Origin: Pseudonocardia sp. CNS-004
GTDB lineage: Bacteria > Actinomycetota > Actinomycetes > Mycobacteriales > Pseudonocardiaceae
NCBI GenBank assembly: GCA_001942185.1
Contig: MKJV01000109.1
Span: 1-56,486, forward strand
Direction: 5' to 3'
DNA length: 56,486 nt
The position numbers and the translations under genes are program-made. Within the stretch, counting starts at the first letter, position 1; every line of letters starts with the position of its first letter. Under the pieces are notes generated by a model. It did no database searches. It was given only the letters and a program-made list of their open reading frames with translations, and had not been told where the DNA came from. Below, piece by piece: positions 1 to 8,075 of the stretch.

Positions 1-216
1 GCGGTCGTCGAACTCGGCCAGGAGTTGGAGGAAGCGGCATTCGGCGGCGGCGATGTGCCCGGCCATGGTCAGCAGTTCGGATTCGAGGTCATCGGTGCTC
101 ATGCGCTGCAACAGGACCGCCGTGGAGCCGGGCAACTCATGAGACGCCGATGTGGGCAGCCGCGTGGGTGCCGATGTGGGCTGCGGGGTGGGTCGGGAAA
201 TCACGGCGGTGGACAT
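1..216 (-). CDS. DUF222 / 13E12-repeat HNH endonuclease-like protein, N-terminal part
   Basis: The gene enters from the left edge and only its first 72 codons are present. Translation from the ATG at 214-216 ends in MAGHIAAAECRFLQLLAEF, typical of the helical start of the DUF222 domain that precedes an HNH nuclease domain in these multicopy actinobacterial proteins. The first 35 residues are Pro/Thr/Ser-rich and probably disordered. An AGGAGG-type ribosome site lies at 221-227 just upstream on the minus strand. The HNH motif itself would lie outside the window, so nuclease activity cannot be judged. Confidence 0.75.
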   Translation of the reverse strand, partial: MSTAVISRPTPQPTSAPTRLPTSASHELPGSTAVLLQRMSTDDLESELLTMAGHIAAAECRFLQLLAEFDDR

Positions 217-290
217 GAGGGCCTCCTGATGGCGGGCTGGTGTTCGCTTTCAGGATGGCAGTGGGGTCTGACATTTTCGGGTTGTTCGGT

Positions 291-480
291 GCGTTCCGCG
301 GAACGCGGAAACTCGGTGCTCCACAGTTTTCTCTTGGCGGATGTCCGGGCGGTGGATCGGGACCACCGGACAGTGGCGTGGGCACCCGGCGGTGACGGTC
401 TCGTCGAAATACGGCGTGCGCCCACGTCGGGAACGGCCGCCAACGCCACCACGGTATTCGGTAGTGAATCCAACCCGGCC
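291..480. repeat. Degenerate intergenic repeat, copy A, headed by a 16-bp palindrome
   Basis: The copy opens with the perfect palindrome GCGTTCCGCGGAACGC (291-306). It shares blocks with copy B at 628-800 in the same order: TTTTCTCTT/TCTTCTCTT, TGTCCGGG, AGTGGCGTGGGC, GACGGCCGCCAA-like and TATTCGGTAGTGAATCC-like. Neither copy has a convincing reading frame of its own. It separates the DUF222 gene from the esterase remnant. Confidence 0.6.
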
Positions 481-627
481 ACACCGACACGCAAGGTGAG
501 GATGTGGAGGAGGCGACTGCACCCGAGAACCCCAGCGCGGAGGCAGGGCGCAGGGGCGGCGAGGGTGACCAAGGCGCGCCCACGAGAGACGGGCTACGAG
601 GCAGCGCCAGCCGGGAACAGTGCCGCT

Positions 628-800
628 GCGTTCCGCGGAACGCGGGTCACGGTCTTCTCTTCGCGGGTGTCCGGGATGGACCGCAGGATAGTGGCGTGGG
701 CGCCGGCAGCGTCCGTCTCGCCGACATGCGGGTGTGCCACCGCGCCGGGGACGGCCGCCAATGCAACCGGTGTTCGGTGGTGATCCCCACCCTGCCACGC
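628..800. repeat. Degenerate intergenic repeat, copy B, headed by the same 16-bp palindrome
   Basis: The same 16-bp palindrome stands at 628-643. It is followed by the same succession of short conserved blocks as copy A, with many substitutions and small indels. Copy B ends where recognisable enterochelin-esterase sequence begins on the minus strand (about 790-800), so the element or its insertion may have removed the 3' half of that gene. The stretch between copies (481-627) holds nothing I recognise. Confidence 0.6.
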
Positions 801-1385
801 GGCCCTCGCCGGAACCGAGCCGCCGCGTCCGCTGGGACGCACCGTCCACGGCCGGATCCGGCCCGCGCGGACGAGCGCGTCCCGTACCGCCGGTGCGCTG
901 TGCCTCGCCGCCCCGTCGAAGACGATCACGAGGGGTTGTGCTGCCGCAGGGGCGCCGCGTCGGGAGCACCGCCACCGCGTCTTGCAGGCGCGGGTCGGTG
1001 AGCCGCGGTGGCGGGTTGAACGGGTCCCGGACCAGTTCCGGCGCGCCCGCCGGGCGACGTCGCGCGGAGGCGTAGGAGAAGCGCAGGTCCGAGCGCATCC
1101 GCAGGGTGTCCGGAACGGTGTGCCGGCGACCGGCTCGAGCTCCGGTTCGATGGTGTTGTAGCCGATGAACAGCCGTAGGTGGACGGAGCTGTCGGCGTCC
1201 GCGGGCTCGTCGACGAACGTCACCGCCACCTCGCCGGGGCAGGTCCGCTCGACGAGCGGCGTGCCCGTCTGCCGGAGGTGGTGCCGGAACTCGCCGGGGC
1301 CCCATTCCCCGACCGCCGGCTCGCGCAGGTGCCGGTGCATCCGCGTGGCGCCCACCTCTCGGAGCCGTGTCGACGTCGATCGCGA
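797..1385 (-). pseudogene. Remnant of an enterochelin (siderophore) esterase, N-terminal half, frame-broken
   Basis: Read on the minus strand, the pieces match the N-terminal (DUF3327-like) region of Fes-type esterases in order but in different frames. They are a GTPLVE block with EVAVTF (about 1250-1200), IEPELEPVAGT, then RMRSDLRFSY and DPFNPP in a second frame, and LVIVFDGAARH plus VRDALVRAGRI leading to IRPWTV in a third. The alpha/beta-hydrolase half with the catalytic Ser and His is absent: similarity stops at repeat copy B. Family members cleave iron-loaded catecholate siderophores. Several breaks plus loss of the catalytic half make this a true remnant rather than a single sequencing error. 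Confidence 0.55.
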
Positions 1386-1497
1386 GCCTGGGATCACCTG
1401 ATCCGACCCGGTTGCGGCCGGTGTCACCGGGAACCGGCCCGTGCTGGTGCACCGGATCGCGGATTGACGGACCGGGCATCGGGTGGATGATCGGACG

Positions 1498-2070
1498 ATG
1501 ATGACCGGCGACGAGATCGTGCTCGGCCCGCTGCCCAAGGGCATCACCCTCGCGGGGGAGGGGGTGCGCAAGAAGGTCTGGAACATCCTCGGTCACACCT
1601 ACTGGCCGAAGGCCGTCAGCGACTCCAGCTTCGCGTTCGAGACCTACGACCCGCCGGGCACTGGCGTCCCTCCGCACGTGCACCCCCTGCAGGACGAACA
1701 CATCTACATCCTGGAGGGCGTGTTCACGCTCTACCTGGACGGCGAGTGGACCACGGCCGGACCGGGCGACACCGTGCTCATGCCGCGCAACCTGCCGCAC
1801 GCCTACTACAACCGGAGCGAGGCGCCCACCCGCGGCCTGTTCTGGGTGAGCCCCGCCGGGAAGCTCGCGGCGCTGTTCGACCAGCTGCACGATCTGACGA
1901 CCCGGAGGAGGTCGTGCGCCGCTCCGCCGAGCACGACGTCAACTTCCTGCCGCCCGGCGCGGTGGAGGGCGCCTGAGCCGTCCACCCCCGGGGCGTCGCG
2001 AACGTCCCATGGCTGCGTGATCTGCGCAACGGAGCGATCGACTCGCGCGGACCGCGCAATTAGCGCATGA
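1498..2070 (+). CDS. Cupin-domain protein (frame break near 1903)
   Basis: This is a small single-domain beta-barrel protein. The cupin metal motif is visible as PPHVHP with QDEHIYILEG (about residues 55-75), followed by motif 2 PGDTVLMPRNLPHAYYN. The open frame runs to 2070, but after LFDQLHDLT it loses family character. One base lower, the frame reads DPEEVVRRSAEHDVNFLPPGAVEGA and stops at 1976, the expected C-terminus of such cupins, so one base appears to be missing near 1903. The start is ATG 1498 (or 1501); a GTG at 1483 is possible. Function is unknown; it may be a small-molecule isomerase or dioxygenase-like cupin. It precedes the acid-sugar kinase operon but is not tightly coupled to it. 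Confidence 0.7.
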   Translation: MMTGDEIVLGPLPKGITLAGEGVRKKVWNILGHTYWPKAVSDSSFAFETYDPPGTGVPPHVHPLQDEHIYILEGVFTLYLDGEWTTAGPGDTVLMPRNLPHAYYNRSEAPTRGLFWVSPAGKLAALFDQLHDLTTRRRSCAAPPSTTSTSCRPARWRAPEPSTPGASRTSHGCVICATERSTRADRAISA

Positions 2071-2097
2071 TGGACCCAGCCCGGGAGGGGAGGAACG

Positions 2098-3251
2098 GTG
2101 CCGACCGAGTTGTTCGTCATCGCCGACGACCTGTCCGGCGCCGCGGAGACCGCTGCCGTGCTGGCCCGGCCCGGTGAGTCGGCGCGCGTCGTGCTCGGGG
2201 GTGGCGGGCGGCTGCTGCCCGCTGCGCCGGGCCTCACCGTGGTGGACCTCGACAGTCGCACCGCGGCGCCGCGGACGCGGCGGCCGCCGTGCGGGCCGCC
2301 CTGGACGCGGCGCCGCCGTCGGCGCGGATCGTCAAGAAGATCGACTCGCTCCTCCGCGGGAACCTCGCGGCCGAGATCGGGGTGCTGGCCGCCGCGGCGC
2401 CGGTCGTGCTCGACCCCGGCCTGCCGGTGGCCGGGCGCACCGTGCGGGACGGGGTCGTGCAGCTGTCCGGGGTCCCGCTGCACGAGACCGATGCGTGGCG
2501 GGTGGAGCCCGGCCCGGCGCCGTCGAGCGTCGGCGCAGCGCTCGGGTCGCTGCGCACCACCGTGCTCGGCGTCGACGCGGTACGAGGCGACACCGCAGCC
2601 GCGCTGGCCGCCGCCCTGGACCGGGCGCCTGTCGTGATCTGCGACGCCCTCACCGACGACGACCTCGACGCGGTGGCCGCCGCCGCGCTCGCCCGGCCCG
2701 ACGTCGTGCTCGCCGGGTCGGGTGGGTTCGCCGCCGCCATCGGCAGGTCAGAACCCGTGAGTGGATACGAGTGCTCCGGCACTCGTATCCACTCACGGCC
2801 GTCCGTGGTGCTCGTCGTGGTCGGGTCGGCCGCGGAGATCGCGGCGCGGCAGGTGGAGCGGCTGCTCGCCGACGGGGCCCGAGAGATCCGCCTGCCGTCG
2901 GCGGGGGAGACCCTCGGTCCGGGCGTCACCGTCCTGCGGCCCGGCGCGGTCACCGGCGCGACCCGCGGGCCGTCGTCGCGGCGCTCGCCCGCGCGGTCGC
3001 CGACCTCGATCCGGGACCGGCCACCGCCGACCTCGTGCTCACCGGCGGGGAGACCGCCCGGCGCGTGCTCGACGAGCTCGGGATCGACCAGCTCGAACCG
3101 CTCGCCCAGATCGGGCACGGCGCCGTCCGCAGCCGCACGGCGGACGGGCGCCACATCGTCACCCGGCCGGGCAGCTTCGGCGGGGTCGACTCGTTGCGCG
3201 ACATCGTCGCGGCGCTCACGCACCACGTTCCGAGATCGGAAGGCACCATGA
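2098..3251 (+). CDS. Four-carbon acid sugar kinase family protein (DUF1537; threonate/erythronate kinase type), two frame breaks
   Basis: This family phosphorylates D-threonate, D-erythronate or related acids at C4 using ATP. The N-terminus ELFVIADDLSGAAETA is the family signature and follows a GGAGGAAC ribosome site before GTG 2098. KKIDSLLRGN and LVLTGGETARRVL mark the substrate and nucleotide domains. The frame must change near 2280 and again near 2960, each by one missing base. The linker between the domains (2755-2798) is encoded by a perfect hairpin element. In the last frame the kinase runs without a stop into pdxA2; the alternative frame stops at 3249-3251 in an ATGA overlap. A real fusion is less likely than another indel. 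Confidence 0.8.
2755..2798. repeat. Perfect 19-bp-arm inverted repeat (hairpin) inside the kinase coding sequence
   Basis: Left arm CCGTGAGTGGATACGAGTG (2755-2773), spacer CTCCGG, and right arm an exact reverse complement (2780-2798). It is translated as part of the inter-domain linker (EPVSGYECSGTRIHSRPS) and keeps the frame. No other copy is seen in this window. It looks like a small palindromic element inserted in frame, or an attenuating hairpin. Confidence 0.85.
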
Positions 3252-4273
3252 CCGCAGCTCACCCCACATCGAACGACGTCCTGCCGCTCGTCGCGGTCAC
3301 CATGGGCGACGGAGCGGGCGTCGGACCGGAGGTGATCGTCCCGGCCGTCCTGCACCCCGACACGCTCGCCCGCTGCCGGCCGGTGGTGATCGGCGACGCG
3401 GCCCGGCTCCGGCTGGCCGCAGGCATCCTCGGCCTGGACGTCGAGGTCGCCACGATCGAGGAGCCCGCCCAGGCGGCGTTCGGCGGCAACCGGATCAACG
3501 TGATCGACCTCGGGTTGCTGCCCACCGACCTGCCGTGGGGCGCCGTGTCGCCCGTCGCGGGCGAGGCCGCCTACCAGTACGTGCGGGTGGCGGCGGAGCT
3601 CGCGGTGGCCGGTGCCGTGCAGGGGATCTGCACGGCACCGCTCAACAAGGAGGCGTTGCACGCCGCCGGTCACCGCTTCCCCGGCCACACCGAGCTGCTC
3701 GCCCACCTCACCGGCACCGAGGAGGTGTCGATGATGCTCACGACGCCCAAGGTGAAGGTCGTGCACGTCACCACGCACATCGGCCTGATCGACGCGGTGG
3801 CGCGGATCGAGCCGGGTCTCGTCGAGCGCACGGTGCGGCGCGGGCACGAGGCGCTCGTGCGTGCCGGGGTGGCCAATCCGAGGATCGGGGTCTGCGGCAT
3901 CAACCCGCACGCAGGCGAGAACGGCCTCTTCGGGCACGGCGAGGAGGAGGAGAAGATCGTCCCCGCGCTGCAGGTGCTGCAGGCCGACGGCATCGACGCC
4001 CGCGGCCCGCTGCCGGCCGACACGGCGTTCTTCCTGGCCGGTCGCGGCGACTACGACCTGATCGTCGCGATGTACCACGACCAGGGCCACGCCCCGGTCA
4101 AGGTGCTGGGCATCGAGGACGGCGTCAACATCACCGTCGGCCTGCCGGTCATCCGCACGTCGGTCGACCACGGCACGGCGTTCGACATCGCGGGCAAGGG
4201 GACGGCCGAGCCGGGCAGCATGGTCGAGGCGCTGCGCCAGGCGGCTGCGCTGGCGTCGCGGCCGACGGTCTGA
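3248..4273 (+). CDS. pdxA2: 4-phospho-threonate/erythronate dehydrogenase, PdxA2 type
   Basis: This is a 341-residue protein of the PdxA family. The N-terminal VTMGDGAGVGPEV is the family signature, followed by the metal-binding histidines in GHTELL and TTHIGL and the conserved tail MYHDQGHAPVK, GLPVIRTSVDHGTAFDIAG. The vitamin B6 enzyme PdxA and the catabolic PdxA2 share these motifs. Coupling to a DUF1537 kinase and a DeoR regulator points to PdxA2, which oxidises and decarboxylates 4-phospho-D-threonate or -erythronate to dihydroxyacetone phosphate. The start ATG lies in an ATGA overlap with one possible kinase stop. The gene is intact. Cytoplasmic, divalent-metal and NAD dependent by family knowledge. 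Confidence 0.88.
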   Translation: MTAAHPTSNDVLPLVAVTMGDGAGVGPEVIVPAVLHPDTLARCRPVVIGDAARLRLAAGILGLDVEVATIEEPAQAAFGGNRINVIDLGLLPTDLPWGAVSPVAGEAAYQYVRVAAELAVAGAVQGICTAPLNKEALHAAGHRFPGHTELLAHLTGTEEVSMMLTTPKVKVVHVTTHIGLIDAVARIEPGLVERTVRRGHEALVRAGVANPRIGVCGINPHAGENGLFGHGEEEEKIVPALQVLQADGIDARGPLPADTAFFLAGRGDYDLIVAMYHDQGHAPVKVLGIEDGVNITVGLPVIRTSVDHGTAFDIAGKGTAEPGSMVEALRQAAALASRPTV

Positions 4274-4278
4274 CGCCC

Positions 4279-5073
4279 GTGCCGGCGCGCGGATCGCAGC
4301 GGCGGCGCGACGAGATCGTCCGGCTCGCCACGACCTCCGGCCTGGCGAGCGTCGACGAGCTGTCGCAGACGTTGGGGTCGACGGCGTCGACGATCCGGCG
4401 CGACCTCGCCGTGCTGACCGCCGAGGGGCGGCTCGCGCGCACGTACGGGGGCGCGATGGCGCTCTCCGCGCATCCCGAGGCGCCGCTGCGGCAGCGGGTC
4501 GGTGAGGCGTTCGCGGCGAAGCGGGCGATCGCGCGGGCGGCGGCCGCCGAGATCCGCCCGGGCGAGACGGTGCTCCTGGACGCGGGCTCCACGGTGGGCG
4601 CGCTCGCCCACGAGCTGCGGTCGTCCCCGGGGCTGACGGCCGTCACCGTCGGGCTCACCGCGCTGCAGGAGCTCGCCGAGGCCGAGGGCGTCACCGTCCA
4701 CTGCCTCGGTGGCACCCTGCGCCCGCTCAGCGAGGGGTTCGTCGGCCCGCTGGCCGAGGCGAGCCTGGAGCGGGTGACGTTCGACCGGGCGTTCCTCGGC
4801 GCCGACGGCGTCGACGTCGAAGGGCTGTGCGAGGCCGACCACGTGCAGACGCGGCTCAAGGAGCTCATGGCCCGGCGGGCCACGGACGTCTACGTGCTGG
4901 CCCACGGTGCCAAGCTGGGGCGCCGCCCGTTCCACGCGTGGGCCCGGCTCGAACCCGGCTGGACGCTGATCACCGACGCGAGCGCGGACCCGGCGCAGAT
5001 CGAGCGGCTCCGCGGCTCGGGCGTCACGGTGATGGTCGCCGACGCGGCCGAGGGCGTCGGGTCGTCGGCCTGA
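4279..5073 (+). CDS. DeoR/GlpR-family transcriptional regulator
   Basis: A 264-residue regulator starting at GTG 4279, five bases after the pdxA2 stop, so probably translated from the same message. The N-terminal winged HTH reads RRRDEIVRLA and then VDELSQTLGSTASTIRRDLAVL (about residues 9-50) with the typical GRLARTYGGA wing. The sensor domain keeps DAGSTV and LGADGVD, which in this family bind phosphorylated sugar intermediates. A role as local repressor responding to a phosphorylated four-carbon acid is inferred from position. It converges on the membrane-protein gene that ends at 5079. Confidence 0.88.
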   Translation: MPARGSQRRRDEIVRLATTSGLASVDELSQTLGSTASTIRRDLAVLTAEGRLARTYGGAMALSAHPEAPLRQRVGEAFAAKRAIARAAAAEIRPGETVLLDAGSTVGALAHELRSSPGLTAVTVGLTALQELAEAEGVTVHCLGGTLRPLSEGFVGPLAEASLERVTFDRAFLGADGVDVEGLCEADHVQTRLKELMARRATDVYVLAHGAKLGRRPFHAWARLEPGWTLITDASADPAQIERLRGSGVTVMVADAAEGVGSSA

Positions 5074-5078
5074 GCCGG

Positions 5079-5545
5079 TCATCCGACCAGGAGCACGCCC
5101 ATCCCCGTGGCCATCATCGCGGGCAGCAGCAGGACGAAGTAGAGGACCACGGCCGGGTAGGCGATGGCGCGCGCCACGCCCTTCCCCGCACCCTGGCGCC
5201 GTAGATCGCGGTAGGATGTCACCGGCAGGGGCGCCGCGCCGCCCGCCGGGGCGAACAGCCACAGGAACGGTGCGGCGACGGTCAGGCCGACGAGCAGCAC
5301 GAGGATCGTCAGCGCCGGCAGTCCGGCCTCGTGGGCGATCGCCGCGACCAGGCCGCAGAGCGCGAGCACCGCGACGATCGCCAGGTAGCCCCGGTGACCA
5401 CGGCGAGGGCCCGCCAGACGCTCCCGCGTGCGGCACGGGCGAGGCGGCGCAGCAGTCGATCCTCCCGGCGGATGGCGATGTAGAGGCTCCACCCGGCGAT
5501 GGCGATCAGCAGCGTGATGCGCAGCCACATCGGCAACCTGATCAC
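5079..5545 (-). CDS. Small integral membrane protein (frame break near 5395)
   Basis: The N-terminal part, from GTG 5543-5545, reads MWLRITLLIAIAGWSLYIAI, one membrane segment. It continues, after a one-base frame change near 5395, into YLAIVAVLALCGLVAAI, LTILVLLVGLTVAAPFLWLF and VVLYFVLLLPAMMATGMGV. About 155 residues with four predicted membrane helices. I recognise no family and no catalytic motif. The gene stands alone between convergent deoR and the MBL-fold gene, whose stop is 17 bases upstream of its start, so cotranscription with the MBL gene is possible. Confidence 0.6.
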
Positions 5546-5561
5546 CCGCCCCCCGTCGGTA

Positions 5562-6371
5562 TCAGGTGAGGTGGTCGAAGTCGCCGCGCACCCAGCCGAT
5601 GTAGCGGTCGGCCGACCGGCGCGTGGCCGCGCGGGCGTCGGTGTCGACGGTCTTGCCGAAGTTGTCGTAGAGGCGGTCGAACTCGAGCACTTCGACCGCG
5701 CGCGTGATCCGTTCCACCACCGCGGCCGAGAGCGGGATGCGGTTCGGGTAGCTGCGCATGAACGTCATCGTGGTGCGGTCCGGGTTGGCCTGGATCGTGT
5801 CGCCGCCCAGGAGCACGCCCTTGCCGCCCGCTCCCGCGCCCCACAGGGCCACCGCGCTCCCCGGGAAGTGCCCGCCGAGCTGCAGCAGCGTGACCCCGGG
5901 CACGACCTCGAGGGTGCCCGACCACGTGCGGATCGCCGGGTCGGGCCGCGCCACCCACTTCTGGTCCGCCTCGGAGACCAGCACCGGGGCGTCGCCCAGC
6001 GCCCGGCTCCACTCCACCTGCACCCCGTACATGTGCGGGTGGCTGGCCACGATCGCTGCCACCTCGCCCAGCTCCCGGACGCGGCGCACCGCGTCCTCGT
6101 CGAGGTAGCCGACCATGTCCCAGATGACGTTGCCCGCAGGGGTGCGCACGAGGTGGGCCTGTTGGCCGATCCCGAGCTTCGGCTCGATGGTGATGCCGTA
6201 CAGGTCCGGTTCGAGCTCCCGCAGGCGCACCCCGTGGCCTGCCGCGGCGAGCTCGTCCAGCGTGGTCCACTGTTGCCCGTCGGCGGGCACCCACTGCCGC
6301 TCGTCGGAGCAGATGGCGCACACGTCGACCTTCTCGGCATGCTCCACCGCGCACGTGTTGCAGATGTACAC
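5562..6371 (-). CDS. MBL-fold metallo-hydrolase with N-terminal zinc-ribbon-like segment
   Basis: 269 residues, intact. The N-terminus carries two CxxC pairs (ICNTC and CAIC, residues 4-21), a rubredoxin-like ribbon seen in an actinobacterial subgroup of MBL proteins. The hydrolase core shows the first metal motif as SHPHMYG rather than canonical HxHxDH, then GGHFPGS and GGDTIQ as later ligand positions. Substrate unknown; members of this subgroup are often annotated only as MBL-fold proteins. A near-perfect 16-bp palindrome about 20 bases upstream of the ATG suggests repression by a TetR-like factor not encoded next to it. Divergent from the SBP56 gene. Confidence 0.8.
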   Translation of the reverse strand: MYICNTCAVEHAEKVDVCAICSDERQWVPADGQQWTTLDELAAAGHGVRLRELEPDLYGITIEPKLGIGQQAHLVRTPAGNVIWDMVGYLDEDAVRRVRELGEVAAIVASHPHMYGVQVEWSRALGDAPVLVSEADQKWVARPDPAIRTWSGTLEVVPGVTLLQLGGHFPGSAVALWGAGAGGKGVLLGGDTIQANPDRTTMTFMRSYPNRIPLSAAVVERITRAVEVLEFDRLYDNFGKTVDTDARAATRRSADRYIGWVRGDFDHLT

Positions 6372-6389
6372 CCGAACCCCCGCGATCTT

Positions 6390-6405
6390 GTACTAACGTT
6401 TGTAC
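6390..6405. promoter_or_regulatory. Near-perfect palindromic operator upstream of the MBL-fold gene
   Basis: GTACTAACGTTTGTAC matches its own reverse complement at 14 of 16 positions. It lies 19 bases before the MBL start, inside the expected promoter. Size and symmetry fit a TetR-family site; the cognate regulator is not obvious in this window. Confidence 0.45.
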
Positions 6406-6563
6406 GCGCCTCTTGGGACCACTGAACAACAGCGCGTGCTGTCGCGTCAAGGGACGAGGCATTGTGCTGCCCCCGCCGCGCTGTTACGCAGGGACTCGTT
6501 CCGGAACCGCCACATCGGCCGGGTTCGCCCGACCGTCGGTCACCATGGTCAGAGGAGCCCACC

Positions 6564-7973
6564 ATGAGCCAGCCGACCGTCGACCCCACGTTCTACCGCT
6601 CTGCGTCCGAGGCCGCCGCCGCCCCACCCGAGGAACTGGCGTACGTCGTCGCGTTCGACCGGGCCGCGCAGCAGCACGACGCCATGACCGTCGTCGACGT
6701 CAACCCGGCGTCCGGCAGCTACGGGCAGGTGGTCGGCTGGACCGACGTCCCGGGCGTCGGCCACGAACTGCACCACTTCGGCTGGAACGCGTGCTCGAGC
6801 GCGCTGCAGCACGAGGGGCACGACATGTCCGGCTTGTCCCGGCGGTACCTGCTCGTGCCGGGCCTGCGCTCGTCGGACATCCACATCCTCGACACCCAAC
6901 CGGACCCGCGGTCCCCTCGACTGGTCCGGACGATCAGCGGCAAGGAACTGTCGGACAAGGCCGGCTACTCCCGGCCGCACACCATGCACTGCGGCCCCGA
7001 CGGCGTGTTCCTGACCTGCATCGGCGGTCCGGAGGGCAACGACGACGGCCCCGGCGGGATCGCCCTGCTCGACCACAGCACGTTCGACGTCGTGCGTGCC
7101 TGGGAGACCGACCGCGGCCCGCAGCACTTCGCCTACGACGCCTGGTGGCACCTCAACCAGAACACGCTGATCTCCAGCGAGTGGGGCAGCCCCTCGATGA
7201 TCGAGGATGGCGTCGTACCCGAGCTGCTGCTCGGCGGGAAGTACGGCCACGCGCTCCACTTCTGGGACCTCGCCGAGGGCCGGCACCTGCAGTCCGTCGA
7301 CCTGGGGGTGCAGCACCAGATGGTGCTGGAGGTCCGCCCCTCCCACGACCCGGAGGCGACGTGGGGCTTCGTCGGCGTGGTGATCTCCACGGAGGACCTT
7401 TCCGGGTCGATCTGGCGGTGGTTCCGCGACGGTGCCGACTGGAAGGTCGAGAAGGTCATCACCGTCCCCGCCGAGCCCGCCGACCCGGACCGGCTGCCTC
7501 CCGCGCTGAAGCCGTTCGGTGCCGTGCCACCGCTCATCACCGACATCGACCTGTCGGTGGACGACCGGTTCCTCTACGTCTCCTGCTGGGGTACCGGCGA
7601 GATGAAGCAGTTCGACGTCACCGACCCCGCGCACCCCCGCCAGACCGGTTCGGTCCGGCTCGGCGGCATCGTCGACCGTGCCCCGCACCCCGCCCGGCCG
7701 GACCTGTCGCTCGCGGGCGGGCCGCAGATGGTGGAGGTCAGCCGCGACGGGCGCCGCGTCTACTTCACCAACTCGCTCTACGGCGCGTGGGACGACCAGT
7801 TCTACCCCGACGGCGTCGGCGCCTGGATGGCGATGCTCGACGCCGACCCCGCGGGCGGGCTCGGCGTCAACGAACGCTTCTTCCCCCACGGCGACGACTT
7901 CCGCGGCCTGCGGCCCCACCAGATCCGGCTGCAGGGAGGCGACGCGTCCTCGGACTCCTACTGCTACCGCTGA
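6564..7973 (+). CDS. Selenium-binding protein SBP56 / methanethiol oxidase family
   Basis: 470 residues, intact, starting at ATG 6564 after an AGAGGA ribosome site. The SBP56 family forms a seven-bladed beta-propeller. Family blocks seen here include the conserved cysteine in HFGWNACSSA (Cys77), SRRYLLVPGLRSSDIHILD, SRPHTMHCGPDG, TLISSEWGSPSM, HLQSVDLG and the ending HQIRLQGGDASSDSYCYR. Bacterial and human members oxidise methanethiol to hydrogen sulfide, formaldehyde and peroxide in a copper-dependent way (family knowledge). No signal peptide, so probably cytoplasmic. Divergent from the MBL gene; its end faces gltD across a repeat that may act as a two-way terminator. Confidence 0.9.
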   Translation: MSQPTVDPTFYRSASEAAAAPPEELAYVVAFDRAAQQHDAMTVVDVNPASGSYGQVVGWTDVPGVGHELHHFGWNACSSALQHEGHDMSGLSRRYLLVPGLRSSDIHILDTQPDPRSPRLVRTISGKELSDKAGYSRPHTMHCGPDGVFLTCIGGPEGNDDGPGGIALLDHSTFDVVRAWETDRGPQHFAYDAWWHLNQNTLISSEWGSPSMIEDGVVPELLLGGKYGHALHFWDLAEGRHLQSVDLGVQHQMVLEVRPSHDPEATWGFVGVVISTEDLSGSIWRWFRDGADWKVEKVITVPAEPADPDRLPPALKPFGAVPPLITDIDLSVDDRFLYVSCWGTGEMKQFDVTDPAHPRQTGSVRLGGIVDRAPHPARPDLSLAGGPQMVEVSRDGRRVYFTNSLYGAWDDQFYPDGVGAWMAMLDADPAGGLGVNERFFPHGDDFRGLRPHQIRLQGGDASSDSYCYR

Positions 7974-7979
7974 CGAGCC

Positions 7980-8050
7980 GCTCACACACGAACTTCGGCG
8001 CTCGCACACCAACTGCAGTTCGTGTGTCAGCGCAGCACTCCGTGTGTGAC
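7980..8050. repeat. REP-like inverted repeat between convergent genes (possible bidirectional terminator)
   Basis: Iterated units GCTC(A/G)CACAC-AACT occur in both orientations, for example CACACCAACTGCAGTTCGTG centred near 8014. The same element, inverted as a whole, lies at 37823-37927 between another convergent pair. The position after sbp56 and gltD stops suits transcription termination. Confidence 0.65.
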
Positions 8051-8075
8051 TGCCCCGGCAGCCGTCGCCGGGCCG

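Noticed and set aside
250..1890. Long minus-strand open frame of 546 codons over repeats and the cupin gene
   Set aside because: It is antisense to the cupin, crosses two repeat copies and the esterase remnant, and is Arg/Pro-rich as expected of GC-driven open frames.
3200..3260. Genuine kinase-PdxA2 fusion protein
   Set aside because: The frames join only after two other indels in the kinase, and an ATGA overlap exists in an alternative frame; a missing base is simpler.
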